Below are positions 1 to 8,300 of a DNA stretch of 8,943 nt, in pieces; the first letter of the stretch is position 1; every line of letters starts with the position of its first letter. The notes beneath the pieces are model-generated. The model did no database searches, had not been told where the DNA came from, and worked only from the letters and a program-made list of their open reading frames with translations. This DNA comes from Bacteroidota bacterium (GTDB lineage Bacteria > Bacteroidota > Bacteroidia > Chitinophagales > Chitinophagaceae), in the NCBI GenBank assembly GCA_028876035.1, contig JAGWTK010000143.1, forward strand, positions 1-8,943, written 5' to 3'. The translations under genes were made by a program, and so were the position numbers.

Positions 1-150
1 TTCAAATCAACAAGCAGAGATAATAAATGGAATGGCAAACGTGGCGGACAACCCCAGGAAGCAGGAGTGTATGTGTGGGTGATGCGCTATACCGACAGAA
101 ACACGGGAAGAAAGATTACCTCGCGCGGGAGTGCCGTCCTGATTCGTTAG
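1..150 (+). CDS. C-terminal fragment of a type IX-secreted protein (type B sorting domain)
   Basis: Frame 1 is open from the window edge to a TAG stop at 148-150, giving 49 residues. The peptide contains NKWNGKRGGQPQEAGVYVW, then an RYTDRNTG stretch, and ends AVLIR. This is the pattern of the gliding-motility-associated C-terminal domain (type B T9SS sorting signal): W-x-G, a short Q/P segment, AGVYVY-like strand, a Y-x-D turn, a basic strand and a terminal LIR. In Bacteroidota such domains direct a Sec-exported protein through the type IX system to the surface or medium. The N-terminal part that would define the cargo function lies outside the window, so nothing can be said about its activity. 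The family call is confident; the protein identity is unknown. Confidence 0.85.
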   Translation, partial: FKSTSRDNKWNGKRGGQPQEAGVYVWVMRYTDRNTGRKITSRGSAVLIR

Positions 151-195
151 TATTGCGCTTGCATATTCCTTAATTTGGATAAATTTTTTGCACAG

Positions 196-939
196 ATGTC
201 ATTTGCACTCGAAATATGCTGTTATAATTTTCAATCCGCCCTTATCGCCGCAGAAGCAGGTGCCGACCGTATCGAACTTTGTGCGGATGCCGGGGAAGGT
301 GGTACCACACCCGGTATAGGTACGATTCAACAAGTGCGTCGTTCAGTTGACATTGAATTGTATCCGATCATTCGTCCGCGCGGCGGAGATTTCCTGTATA
401 CGGCAGATGAATTTGCGATCATGAGGACAGATATCCAGCTCTGCAAGGAACTTGGCTGCGATGGGGTAGTCATCGGTATGCTGAATGCCGATGGCAGTAT
501 CGATAAAGATCGCTGTGCGCAGTTAGTGGAGTTGGCCTATCCCATGGGCGTTACCTTTCACCGTGCTTTTGATCGGGCGGCCAATCCGTTTGAAGCATTG
601 GAAGATATTATATCAATCGGTTGCGAACGCATCCTCAGTTCCGGACAAAAACCGGTTGCCAATGATGCGCTTCCATTGCTCAATGAGCTGGTGCGACAAG
701 CCAACGATCGTATCATCATCATGCCCGGCTCGGGTGTACGGTCCGCCAATATCAGAACAATCGCAGAAGCGACTGGCGCTACAGAATTTCATTCTTCCGC
801 CAGCATGCAGTTGCCTTCCCAAATGCAATTCACCAACGAACAGATGCAGGAAAAACTGGATCTGCAACTAGCCAGCCGCGACGAAATATTGGCCATGCGA
901 TCTGCCCTCAACCATTTTTTTTCGAATCGGGCTGTGTGA
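196..939 (+). CDS. cutC: CutC family protein (copper homeostasis protein CutC)
   Basis: The 247-residue product is nearly the same length as E. coli CutC (248) and collinear with it. It opens MSFALEICCYNFQSA, matching the family start (ALLEICCYS), so the ATG at 196 is preferred over an in-frame TTG at 175 that would add seven unconserved residues. Family motifs seen are IELCADAGEGGTTP (26-39), IIRPRGGDF (58-66), TFHRAFD (120-126), SSGQK (148-152), GSGVR (178-182) and EFHSSA (197-202). The family folds as a TIM barrel in the cytoplasm; Cys8, Cys9 and Cys29 are candidate copper ligands by analogy. The copper role is historical: the E. coli phenotype was later attributed to the sRNA MicL encoded at the 3' end of cutC, so the biochemical function is open. 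No Shine-Dalgarno is visible. A TAATTTGG stretch at 171-178 only approximates the Bacteroidota -7 element. It stands as a single gene. Confidence 0.93.
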   Translation: MSFALEICCYNFQSALIAAEAGADRIELCADAGEGGTTPGIGTIQQVRRSVDIELYPIIRPRGGDFLYTADEFAIMRTDIQLCKELGCDGVVIGMLNADGSIDKDRCAQLVELAYPMGVTFHRAFDRAANPFEALEDIISIGCERILSSGQKPVANDALPLLNELVRQANDRIIIMPGSGVRSANIRTIAEATGATEFHSSASMQLPSQMQFTNEQMQEKLDLQLASRDEILAMRSALNHFFSNRAV

Positions 940-1082
940 AATTGCCCCGCTACTGTCCTTAATCATCCACAAGGTTTACCAAATAAATGTAAAATCGGGC
1001 CCCATCCACGCTGAAATAGCGAAGTTTTAGCCGGGCACTTCTTTTGTCATTGTCTCGCTGCCCCAACAGTGGCAATGAGCCT

Positions 1083-2270
1083 ATGCAAATCCAACACCGT
1101 CTGTTTCTCTCGTTTATGGCGATTCTTTTGGTCGCGCAAGTAGTGGCCCAGTCGCCCGACAGCGCAAGGCAGCCCCGAAAAGGCGTACTGGCCTTGTTTC
1201 GATCGCGCAATGAAGAAGCACGCAACGGCAAACTGCTGGTGACACCATTTTTTCTTCCGGGCTATTCGCCCGATATCAAATTCAGCCTGGCCGGCGGCGC
1301 CGTATTCTCATTCAGCACCAACCGGAAGGACAGTCTCTTACCGCGGTCATCCGTACCCGTTACTATTACCTGGTCAACCATTAATGCTTTTATTGCCAGT
1401 TCGGGCTGGACAACCTACTGGCTGCATGATAAACTGCGTGTAAATGCCCTCATTCAATACAAGGCCTCGCGGGATGCGTATTACGGAGTGGGCTATGAAA
1501 AGGCCACCAGTACTAAGTTTCCTGACTCTACCAATTTCAGGCGGAGTTTTTTTATTTTCCAGGTGAGGCCATTGTGGAAGCTGCGTCCGCATTTTTTTGG
1601 CGGTCTCAACCTCGAATACACACAGAATGTGTTGTGGAATGTAAACCGGCACATGGCACATGATTCCGCCTACCTGGCAAACGGACAATACATCGTTAAT
1701 ACCGGTATTGGAGGAATATTGAGTTATGATACCCGCGATTTTCCGCAGAATGCAACCAGGGGCATTTATTCTACTATCATCTATACCTTGTACCAGCATG
1801 CCACTGGTGGTAACACCCATTTCCAGGCATTGGATTTTGACAATCGCTACTTCCTGCCCTTATCGCACAAGAAAATCAGAACCCTTGCCTTCAACTGGCG
1901 TTCGCGCTATGCATTTGGTGCTGCGCCGATCACTTCGTTGATCAGTTTGGGGTTATCGACAGACCTGCGCGGACTACGATTCGGGCAGTACCGCGATCAT
2001 TATTTGAATTATGCGATTGCCGAGTATCGCCACAAATTGTATAAGCGCAATGGCAGGCCCTCCCGATGGGGCTTTGTCACCTGGGCGGGCGCTGGCGCCA
2101 TTGGCCCGGATTTTTCCAGTGCCCTTTTTAAAAAAGTTATTCCTGATTTTGGGATCGGGTTGCGGTTTGAAGTACAACCGCGACTGAACGCACGCGTCGA
2201 CTTTGGTATCGCCCCGTCCAGCAATGGCAATCACAACGCGACTTATTTCAACTTTTTGGAAGCGTTTTGA
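1083..2270 (+). CDS. Omp85/D15-type outer-membrane beta-barrel protein, without POTRA domains
   Basis: The ATG at 1083 starts a 395-residue protein with a Sec signal peptide: basic MQIQHR, hydrophobic LFLSFMAILLVAQVVA, likely cleaved after Ala22 (VVA|QSP). An in-frame TTG at 1044 would bury this signal behind 13 polar residues and is rejected. The mature part consists of alternating amphipathic strands with aromatic girdles. Hallmarks of the bacterial surface-antigen (D15) barrel are YDTRDFPQNATRGIY (215-229), a FDNRYFLPL strand (252-260), LRGLRFGQYRD (295-305, equivalent to the VRG(F/Y) lid motif of Omp85 proteins), and a C-terminal aromatic strand ending in Phe395, as expected for a BAM-recognised beta-signal. 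Only about 35 residues separate the signal peptide from the barrel, so periplasmic POTRA domains are absent. It probably acts as an outer-membrane pore or assembly factor; the substrate is unknown. TTCTTTTG at 1039-1046 is a one-mismatch -7 candidate. Confidence 0.82.
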   Translation: MQIQHRLFLSFMAILLVAQVVAQSPDSARQPRKGVLALFRSRNEEARNGKLLVTPFFLPGYSPDIKFSLAGGAVFSFSTNRKDSLLPRSSVPVTITWSTINAFIASSGWTTYWLHDKLRVNALIQYKASRDAYYGVGYEKATSTKFPDSTNFRRSFFIFQVRPLWKLRPHFFGGLNLEYTQNVLWNVNRHMAHDSAYLANGQYIVNTGIGGILSYDTRDFPQNATRGIYSTIIYTLYQHATGGNTHFQALDFDNRYFLPLSHKKIRTLAFNWRSRYAFGAAPITSLISLGLSTDLRGLRFGQYRDHYLNYAIAEYRHKLYKRNGRPSRWGFVTWAGAGAIGPDFSSALFKKVIPDFGIGLRFEVQPRLNARVDFGIAPSSNGNHNATYFNFLEAF

Positions 2271-2298
2271 TGAATCTTTCCTCGTAGTCCGTAACCAT

Positions 2299-2324
2299 GC
2301 ACCGTCCCCTGCTGGAGACGGTGC
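2299..2324. other. Hairpin in the convergent gap (8-bp stem)
   Basis: GCACCGTC (2299-2306) and GACGGTGC (2317-2324) are perfect complements around a 10-base loop. It lies 28 bases past the stop of the Omp85-like gene. No T-run follows on either strand, so an intrinsic terminator is not proven; it may assist transcription ending between the convergent genes. Confidence 0.4.
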
Positions 2325-2372
2325 TGGGAATTGACTGTCTGCAAGAAATAACATCAGTATACAGTACATGAG

Positions 2373-2392
2373 ATTCCTGCTTTCGCAGGAAT
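2373..2392 (-). repeat. REP-like palindrome with a GAAA loop
   Basis: ATTCCTGC (2373-2380) and GCAGGAAT (2385-2392) form a perfect 8-bp stem with a four-base loop. Read on the minus strand the loop is GAAA, a stable GNRA-type tetraloop; on the plus strand it is TTTC. The flanks (GAG before, GACG after) resemble the short palindromic intergenic repeats that many bacteria carry in multiple copies. Only one copy is in this window, so repeat status is inferred. Confidence 0.45.
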
Positions 2393-2421
2393 GACGATCC
2401 TGAACTTGGCGAATCGAAAAG

Positions 2422-2456
2422 ACTTAAAACTTATTACTTAAAACTTACTACTCAAA
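2422..2456. repeat. Heptamer array, ACTTAAA/ACTTAYT type
   Basis: Successive 7-base units are ACTTAAA, ACTTATT, ACTTAAA, ACTTACT and ACTCAAA, so there is also a 14-base super-period (2422-2435 versus 2436-2449, 13 of 14 identical). The array ends directly beside the stop codon of the AAA+ gene on the opposite strand. It is one of several heptamer arrays in the gaps of this window. Confidence 0.7.
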
Positions 2457-2457
2457 C

Positions 2458-3996
2458 CTAGCTCATGTCATCACTATCAAACTCCCCTTCACTCGTGAAT
2501 CCGGCACTGCCGAGATTGACCATCGAACCAATCAAATCTTTGAATTCGATCCGGTTCTCAACAACTTTCTTGCTGATGAGGGAGTAGGAGGCAAGTCCAT
2601 GCAATACGAATTCCATGAGTAAACCCGTTTCTAATTCATTCGCATGCGGGAAATACTTTTTCACCAGCGCGTGCAGTCCGTCCACTTTGTATAATTCGAG
2701 TAAGCGGCTTTTATCGGTGAGTGAGAAAGGAAGATCGGTCGCATTGCCCCCGTCAAACCAGCGGCTGATAGAGCGATAGGGATTCTCCGGTTCCTTCGTG
2801 GATTCTTTACCGGTAGAGCGCCTTTTCTTGAACGTTTCCGGGTTAGGAAAGTATTGAACGAACTGGCTGCGGATGGATTTGTCCATCAGGTTCATCGCCA
2901 CCTGCAGCGGACCTTCCTGCTCGCCCTCGTACACGAGCTCAATTTTGCCGGTGATAGAGGGAATGATGCCTGCGAGGTCGCTGATCCATACCTGTGTTTG
3001 CTTTTCATTGTTGAGCAGCGCACGCCGTTCAGCAGCACTCACTGCATTTTCAAGTGCAGAGATGGTAAGCCTCGCGGACACACCGCTTTTCTTATCTACG
3101 TATTCATTGTTGCGGGCTTCAAAAGCGACCTGTTCTATCAATCTTTTGATAAGGTCGCTCACTTTCACTTTTTCTTTTTGTTCTTCGTGAACTTCCGCCT
3201 CTTGTTCGGTAATCGCCAGCGAAGTCTCCAATGTGCGGGGATAGTGGGTGAGTATCTGGCTTTCGATACGGTCTTTCAGCGGGGTCACAATTGAACCACG
3301 GTTCGTGTAGTCTTCGGGGTTAGCGGTAAACACAAAAAGGATATCCAGCGGCAGGCGCAGTTTGAATCCGCGGATCTGGATATCGCCTTCTTCCAGGATA
3401 TTGAACAGGGCTACCTGTATCCTCGCCTGTAAGTCGGGAATTTCATTGATAACAAAAATGGAACGGTTGCTTTTGGGGATGATGCCATAATGGATCACGC
3501 GCTCATCGGCAAAACTAAGGCGCAGGTTGGCGGCTTTGATGGGATCGATATCTCCAATCAAATCGGCAACGCTTACATCGGGCGTAGCGAGTTTTTCGCC
3601 ATAACGTTCGCTGCGGTGCATCCAATGGATGGGCGTTTCATCGCCATGTGCAGCGATTTGGTCACTACCGTATTTGGAAATCGGGTGCAAAGGATCGTCG
3701 TTGATCTCACTGCCGGCAATAGTAGGTACCCATTCGTCCAATAATTCGGTCATTTGCCGGGCCATTCTTGTTTTTGCCTGTCCGCGCAAACCGAGAAAGA
3801 GGATATTGTGCCGGCTCAGCAGCGCACGTTCTGTATCAGGAATTACCGAGTCTTCATAGCCAAGAATACCCGGAAATGTTGTTTCCTTGTTTTTGAGTTT
3901 TTTGATGAGGTTGTCCCTGATCTCTTCTTTGACCGACTTTGGCTGGTAGCCACTTTTCTTTAATTGTCCGAGTGTTGCTATTTTCTTAATGTCCAT
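2458..3996 (-). CDS. AAA+ ATPase, MoxR/magnesium-chelatase-like, partner of a VWA protein
   Basis: A 512-residue cytoplasmic protein. The ATG at 3996 (MDIKKIATLGQL) is chosen because the longer open frame to 4146 would overlap the upstream VWA gene by over 100 bases in an unrelated frame. The N-terminal half is an AAA+ module: Walker A GLRGQAKT (69-76, Lys75), with Ala before Lys as in MoxR proteins; Walker B FVINEIPDL (181-189), Asn184-Glu185 in place of Asp-Glu; sensor 1 TANPEDYTNRG (224-234, Asn226); a PLKDR arginine-finger candidate (239-243, Arg243); and a sensor 2-like SARLTISA (307-314). Residues 265-285 are Glu/Lys-rich. The C-terminal third is helical and charged, ends in an acidic tail, and has no domain I can name. 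Similar proteins are often labelled magnesium chelatase or sigma-54-interacting, but no chlorophyll or cobalamin genes are nearby. It lies 34 bases after the VWA gene, which suggests co-transcription. The substrate is unknown. Confidence 0.88.
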   Translation of the reverse strand: MDIKKIATLGQLKKSGYQPKSVKEEIRDNLIKKLKNKETTFPGILGYEDSVIPDTERALLSRHNILFLGLRGQAKTRMARQMTELLDEWVPTIAGSEINDDPLHPISKYGSDQIAAHGDETPIHWMHRSERYGEKLATPDVSVADLIGDIDPIKAANLRLSFADERVIHYGIIPKSNRSIFVINEIPDLQARIQVALFNILEEGDIQIRGFKLRLPLDILFVFTANPEDYTNRGSIVTPLKDRIESQILTHYPRTLETSLAITEQEAEVHEEQKEKVKVSDLIKRLIEQVAFEARNNEYVDKKSGVSARLTISALENAVSAAERRALLNNEKQTQVWISDLAGIIPSITGKIELVYEGEQEGPLQVAMNLMDKSIRSQFVQYFPNPETFKKRRSTGKESTKEPENPYRSISRWFDGGNATDLPFSLTDKSRLLELYKVDGLHALVKKYFPHANELETGLLMEFVLHGLASYSLISKKVVENRIEFKDLIGSMVNLGSAGFTSEGEFDSDDMS

Positions 3997-4030
3997 TGTT
4001 GGGTTTGTTCTGGTAATGTGTAATGGCGAA

Positions 4031-5128
4031 TCAATACAGCGTTTTCCGTTTACCGCTTTCAAAGTCTTTGAAGATAAACGCGCCGAGGTGATCCAGTGAA
4101 GCGAAAAAGGCCTTGCCGTTATTGGTTTCAGTAAACTCATTGACAAAGCGCTGCAGGTACGGGTCGGATGCGATCATGAAGGTAGTGATCGGAATCTTCA
4201 GTTTTTTGCATTGCGCCGCCAGGTTCAGGCAACGACTGGTTATTTTCCGGTCGAGCCCAAAACTGTTCTTATAATATTTCTTGCCAATCTTCAAACAGGT
4301 AGGCTTACCATCGGTAATCATGAAGATCTGTTTATTGGGATTACGGCGACGGCGGAGGATGTCCATGGCCAATTCCAGTCCGGCCACGGTATTGGTATGA
4401 TACGGGCCCACCTGGAGGTAGGGTAGATCCTTTATTTCCACTGGCCAGGCATCGTTCCCGAATACAACGATGTCCAGGGTGTCTTTTGGATACTTCGTTG
4501 TGATGAGTTCGCTCAGGGCCATCGCCACTTTTTTTGCCGGTGTGATCCGGTCTTCCCCGTACAGAATCATCGAATGCGAAATATCAATCATCAATACGGT
4601 AGATGTCTGCGATTTGAAATCGGTTTCCCGGATCTGCAAATCATCTTCGTGCATCGAAAAACTTTCCAGTCCGTGGTTGATCTGTGCATTGCGGATCGAT
4701 TCGGTGAAATCAATTTGTTCCAGCATATCACCGAATTGGTAGGGACGGGTATCCGGACTGATCTCATCTCCTTGTCCGGGTTTGCGGGTATTGTGATCGC
4801 CTTGTTTGCTTTTCTTCAGCTTGCCGAATATCTCTTCCAGGCTTTTCTTGCGGATACCCTGTTCTGTTTTTGCAGTGATTTTTATCTGGCCCGTCTGTTT
4901 GTTTTCATCGATATAGCCCTTCTCTTTCAGGTCATCAATAAAATCCCCCATGCCGTATTCCGGCGAGGTGAGTTCAAACTGGCGGTCCAGCTCATTCAAC
5001 CATTGAAGGGCTTCGCTTACATCCCCGCTCGTGTACGACAACAATTGCATGAATAATTCCAGCAATTTGTCGAACGGCGTCTTGCCCTCCTGGTTCTCCT
5101 CGTATTTGGAAAAGAAGTAGCCTCTCAT
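4031..5128 (-). CDS. VWA-domain protein, partner of the downstream AAA+ ATPase
   Basis: A 365-residue protein with no signal peptide or membrane segment, so cytoplasmic. Residues 1-115 are mostly helical and charged, and 105-130 is a basic/polar linker. A von Willebrand A domain covers about 174-360. Its metal-ion-dependent adhesion site is complete: DISHS (182-186), a threonine in YHTNTVAG (243-250) and Asp273 in MITDGKP. Proteins with this layout beside a MoxR-like or chelatase-like AAA+ ATPase behave as the metal-binding adaptor of an ATP-driven remodelling complex, in the manner of the BchD/BchI or CbbO/CbbQ pairs; that role is inferred here. The gene precedes the AAA+ gene with 34 bases between them. 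Its ATG is only 14 bases from a heptamer repeat array, so the leader of this operon is made of repeat DNA. No clear promoter motif was found. Confidence 0.88.
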   Translation of the reverse strand: MRGYFFSKYEENQEGKTPFDKLLELFMQLLSYTSGDVSEALQWLNELDRQFELTSPEYGMGDFIDDLKEKGYIDENKQTGQIKITAKTEQGIRKKSLEEIFGKLKKSKQGDHNTRKPGQGDEISPDTRPYQFGDMLEQIDFTESIRNAQINHGLESFSMHEDDLQIRETDFKSQTSTVLMIDISHSMILYGEDRITPAKKVAMALSELITTKYPKDTLDIVVFGNDAWPVEIKDLPYLQVGPYHTNTVAGLELAMDILRRRRNPNKQIFMITDGKPTCLKIGKKYYKNSFGLDRKITSRCLNLAAQCKKLKIPITTFMIASDPYLQRFVNEFTETNNGKAFFASLDHLGAFIFKDFESGKRKTLY

Positions 5129-5142
5129 GTGTGTAATTTACT

Positions 5143-5173
5143 GTTTAAAGTTTAAGGTTTAATGTTTAAAGTT
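5143..5173. repeat. Heptamer array GTTTAAN, left arm of an inverted repeat
   Basis: Four consecutive 7-base units, GTTTAAA, GTTTAAG, GTTTAAT and GTTTAAA, are followed by GTT. Bases 5147-5173 are the reverse complement of 5266-5292 with one mismatch in 27. The array sits immediately upstream of the VWA gene start (minus strand). Confidence 0.8.
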
Positions 5174-5223
5174 CTTAAGTGAAGCTTTGATTTTTCCCAT
5201 TGGCTCCCTGCGAGCTTAAGAAC
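5171..5223. repeat. Inner inverted repeat GTTCTTAAG / CTTAAGAAC
   Basis: GTTCTTAAG (5171-5179) and CTTAAGAAC (5215-5223) are perfect complements 35 bases apart. The pair is nested inside the larger heptamer inverted repeat, which suggests the whole 5147-5292 block is one structured element. Confidence 0.5.
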
Positions 5224-5265
5224 TACAGGCAGCCTGCCACCAGCGTGTTGCACCCCCGGGGACCC

Positions 5266-5292
5266 AACTTTAAACTTTAAACCTTAAACTTT
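5266..5292. repeat. Heptamer array AACYTTA, right arm of an inverted repeat
   Basis: Units AACTTTA, AACTTTA, AACCTTA and AACTTTT follow each other with a 7-base period. This arm pairs with 5147-5173. Just before it, CAGCGTGTTGCACCC (5241-5255) matches 14 of 15 bases of 8651-8665, which is also followed by an AACCTTA array. Confidence 0.8.
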
Positions 5293-5327
5293 TATAACAA
5301 CGAGCCCTCCGTTTGGTTGGGAAAACA

Positions 5328-5359
5328 AAAAAGCCCCGGAAAAACTTCCAGGGCTTTTT
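5328..5359 (-). terminator. Rho-independent terminator of the GT117 gene
   Basis: AAAAAGCCC (5328-5336) pairs with GGGCTTTTT (5351-5359). After one C/A mismatch the stem continues with GGAA (5338-5341) and TTCC (5346-5349), closing a four-base loop. Read on the minus strand the hairpin is followed by a T-rich tail (TTTTTTGTTTT). It starts about 18 bases beyond the GT117 stop codon and separates that gene from the VWA-AAA+ operon. Confidence 0.85.
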
Positions 5360-5377
5360 CATTAATATGACGAGCCT

Positions 5378-8300
5378 TTAGGGCTTCGGCTTCACATTGG
5401 TATCCGGCGTATTGGTGATAACCTTGTTGGTTTCACCGCCGGCGGGGTTATTGCCTCCTTTGTAGTGTGCGTCGAGCTCGTTCAGCATCTGCAGGATTTG
5501 CTGGGCGCCCAGCATTTCATTTTGCATGTTTTGCTGGCGGGTTTCGTTGAGCGACTGATAGTACTTCAGCTGCTGTTCCAGGTCTTTGTGCAGGGCCTGT
5601 GAAATATGACTGGCGAGTTTTTGGTCATCTGCCTTATAGCAGGCTTCCAGGAAGCGCCAGGAGAAATAATTGTGCTGGTTGTTTTTGCTCACCATGGCAT
5701 AAGGCATATTCGATTCCAGTATGCCTTTATCTACCATGGCCAGCAGTTTCCGGCCTTCTTCTTTCTTGCCTTCATCGGCCAGTGCGCCGGCGGCATCGCC
5801 ATAAATACCACGGATACTGTTCAGGTGTACGCGGTTCTGTTCGTCGAAATAAACGCCGTTGATATTGGCACTACCAAACCCGTATTTATGCAGCAGCTTG
5901 TCTACTACCCAGTCGGTGTTGATGCCTTTGTTGTTGGTTACCGGAACCAGCCGGTAGGTCAAACCATCTTTGCGGAGATAGTCGGAGAGTCCCAGTTCCT
6001 GGCCGGAATAAGGAGCCGTGAAGTAGATCGGGCGCTTCCACTGGTTGGCGGCGATGATATTAAGAATGGCCAGATCGTTTTTGAACAGGAAGTTTTTATT
6101 TTTCGAAATCTCAAAATCAACCTCGCTGGCAACGGAATCAGATGGGTTAACGGTGCCATTGGCCCTTACCAGTTTCTCATCTACCGGAATTTTTAGCCTG
6201 CGGGTGGGCAGGTAGTTGATGGCTTCTCCATTACCGGAGAGTTTGTTGTTGACATCATCACTACCCACGAAATCTTTCATCAGTGTATAGGCATCATAGA
6301 ATTGCTGCTGGCTAAGCCTTGGCTGGATGGCCACATAATTACGCGTATTGCCCTGGATCTTGTCTTCATCCCAGATTACGTCGATGGGGTCGCTCTGGTT
6401 TACTTTATAACGGAGCTGGTTGATATACCAGTCGATCCCCAGCAAACTGTTATTGATAACGCGGATATCCGGACGAATACCCTCTACTTCCTGTGCATAC
6501 CACAAGGGGTAGGTATCGTTATCGCCATAGGTAAACAGGATCGCATTCGGCGCGCAGCTTTCGAGGTAATCTTTCGCAACATCACGCGCCAGTACTTTTT
6601 TGCTGCGATCGTGGTCGTCCCATTCCTGTTGGCCCATCAGCACCGGCACGGCCAGCATACAAACGGCGAAAGAAACCGCCGTGGCTGCATTGGCGGCCAT
6701 CTTTTGTTGGAGCCATTCTTTTACCTGCAATACACCCAGTCCGATCCAAATCGCGAATGCATAGAAGGAACCTACATAGGCATAGTCACGTTCCCTGGGC
6801 TGGTTGCCGGCCTGGTTGAGGTAGAGCACGATGGCCAAACCGGTAAAGAAGAACAGGAGACCGGTCACCAGGAAATCCTGGCGATGGTTGAAATAATGGA
6901 ATACCACACCAATGATACCGAGTATCAGCGGCAGGAAGAAAAGCGTATTGTGGGCTTTGTTGTTTTTGATACTGTCGGGCAGTTTGCTTTGATCGCCCAG
7001 GCGGATATTGTCGAGGAAGGAGATACCGCTGATCCAGTTGCCATCGCGTGGATTGCCCTGGGAGAAGCCCTGGATATCGTTTTGTTTGCCGGCAAAATTC
7101 CACATGAAATAGCGGCCATACATCCAGCCTACCTGGTAGCGGAAGAAAAAGCTGAGGTTATCGCCAAAGCCGGGCTTTTCGCCATCGGCCAGTCCGAGGT
7201 ATTCTTTGTAAAAATTCGCATGTCCCTGGTCGTTACTCGCATCCCAAACACGGGGGAAGAACATCATATCATCGGCACTGTATACCGGCTTCTGGTCACG
7301 ACCAATTTCGATATAGCGATCTTTTCCTTTAGTATACTTCATGTCGCCTTCCGAATACGATTCCGGTTGGGCCGTGAAGACTTGTCCGTATATCAATGGA
7401 AAATCACCATACTGATCGCGGCCGAGATAGCCCACCAGTGAATTGGGATTGTCCACATTGTACATATCCACCGCCGGGTTGGCATTGGAACGGATCATGG
7501 TGGTTACATAGGTAGAGTAACCGATCAGCATGAAAATAAAGCTCCATACACCGAGGGTGAGAAAGGACCAATGATTCTTTGCTGCGATGCGCAGGAGGAG
7601 GATGCAAAGCGCGGTGAGCAGTACAAAGAAGAAAATAAAGCCGCTGAAGAAGGGCAGGTGAAAACCGTTGACAAATTTCACATCGAACAAACCTGCGCCG
7701 GCAACAGTGTATTGGATAACTACTTTTTGAACCACACCGGTGATGGCACAACCGATCATAAAGGCCCAGAAAGTACCCCAGGCCGTGGTTTTATAGCGCT
7801 TGAAATAATAGATCATTACGATGGCTGGAATGCTGAGCAATCCGAGCAGGTGAACACCGATCGAGAGGCCCATCAGGAAGAATATAAATACGATCCAGCG
7901 GTCGGCCCCCGGCTGATCCGCATTGTGTTCCCATTTCAGCATGGCCCAGAATACGAGGGCTGTGAAAAGAGAGGACATACCATATACCTCGCCTTCCACC
8001 GCGCTGAACCAGAATGAATCGGTGAAAGTGTAGGCAAGTGCACCCACCACGCCAGCGGCCATGATGGAAAATATCTGGTCGCGGCTGAGTTCGCCGGTAC
8101 TGTTTTTAGCAACGATTTTACGGGCAAAGTGGGTGATGCTCCAGAACAGGAATAAGATGGTAAAACCAGAGGCGGTGGCCGTCATAAAATTGACAGCACG
8201 GGCGGCGCTTTCAGGGCCGCTGCCAAACAAGGGCGAAAAAACAACGATGAAAATGCGACCCAGCATTACAAACAGGGGAGCACCGGGTGGGTGGGGTACC

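Noticed and set aside
175..195. TTG start for CutC seven codons upstream of the ATG.
   Set aside because: The added residues do not match the family, whose proteins begin right at the conserved LEICC strand.
959..1231. A 90-codon minus-strand open frame whose end (FYIYLVNLVDD) lies in the gap between CutC and the barrel gene.
   Set aside because: Most of it is antisense to the signal peptide and N-terminus of the barrel gene, and no in-frame start lies within the gap. The last 28 residues look protein-like but cannot be supported as a gene or a defined remnant.
1374..1820. A 148-codon minus-strand frame within the Omp85-like gene.
   Set aside because: It is antisense to well-formed beta-barrel coding sequence and has no domain signature.
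2299..2324. Intrinsic terminator for the Omp85-like gene.
   Set aside because: The stem is good but no T-run follows on either strand, so it is recorded only as a hairpin.
3768..3791. Ala in place of Gly before the Walker A lysine, and Asn-Glu in Walker B, as a sign of an inactive ATPase.
   Set aside because: MoxR-type proteins normally have GxPGxAKT-like loops, and the catalytic Glu is retained; I recall Asn-Glu as usual in this subfamily, so the changes do not indicate loss of activity.
6302..7441. A 379-codon open frame on the plus strand inside the GT117 gene.
   Set aside because: It is exactly antisense to strongly conserved membrane-protein coding sequence, has no recognisable motif and no promoter; high GC at third positions of the real gene keeps the opposite frame open.
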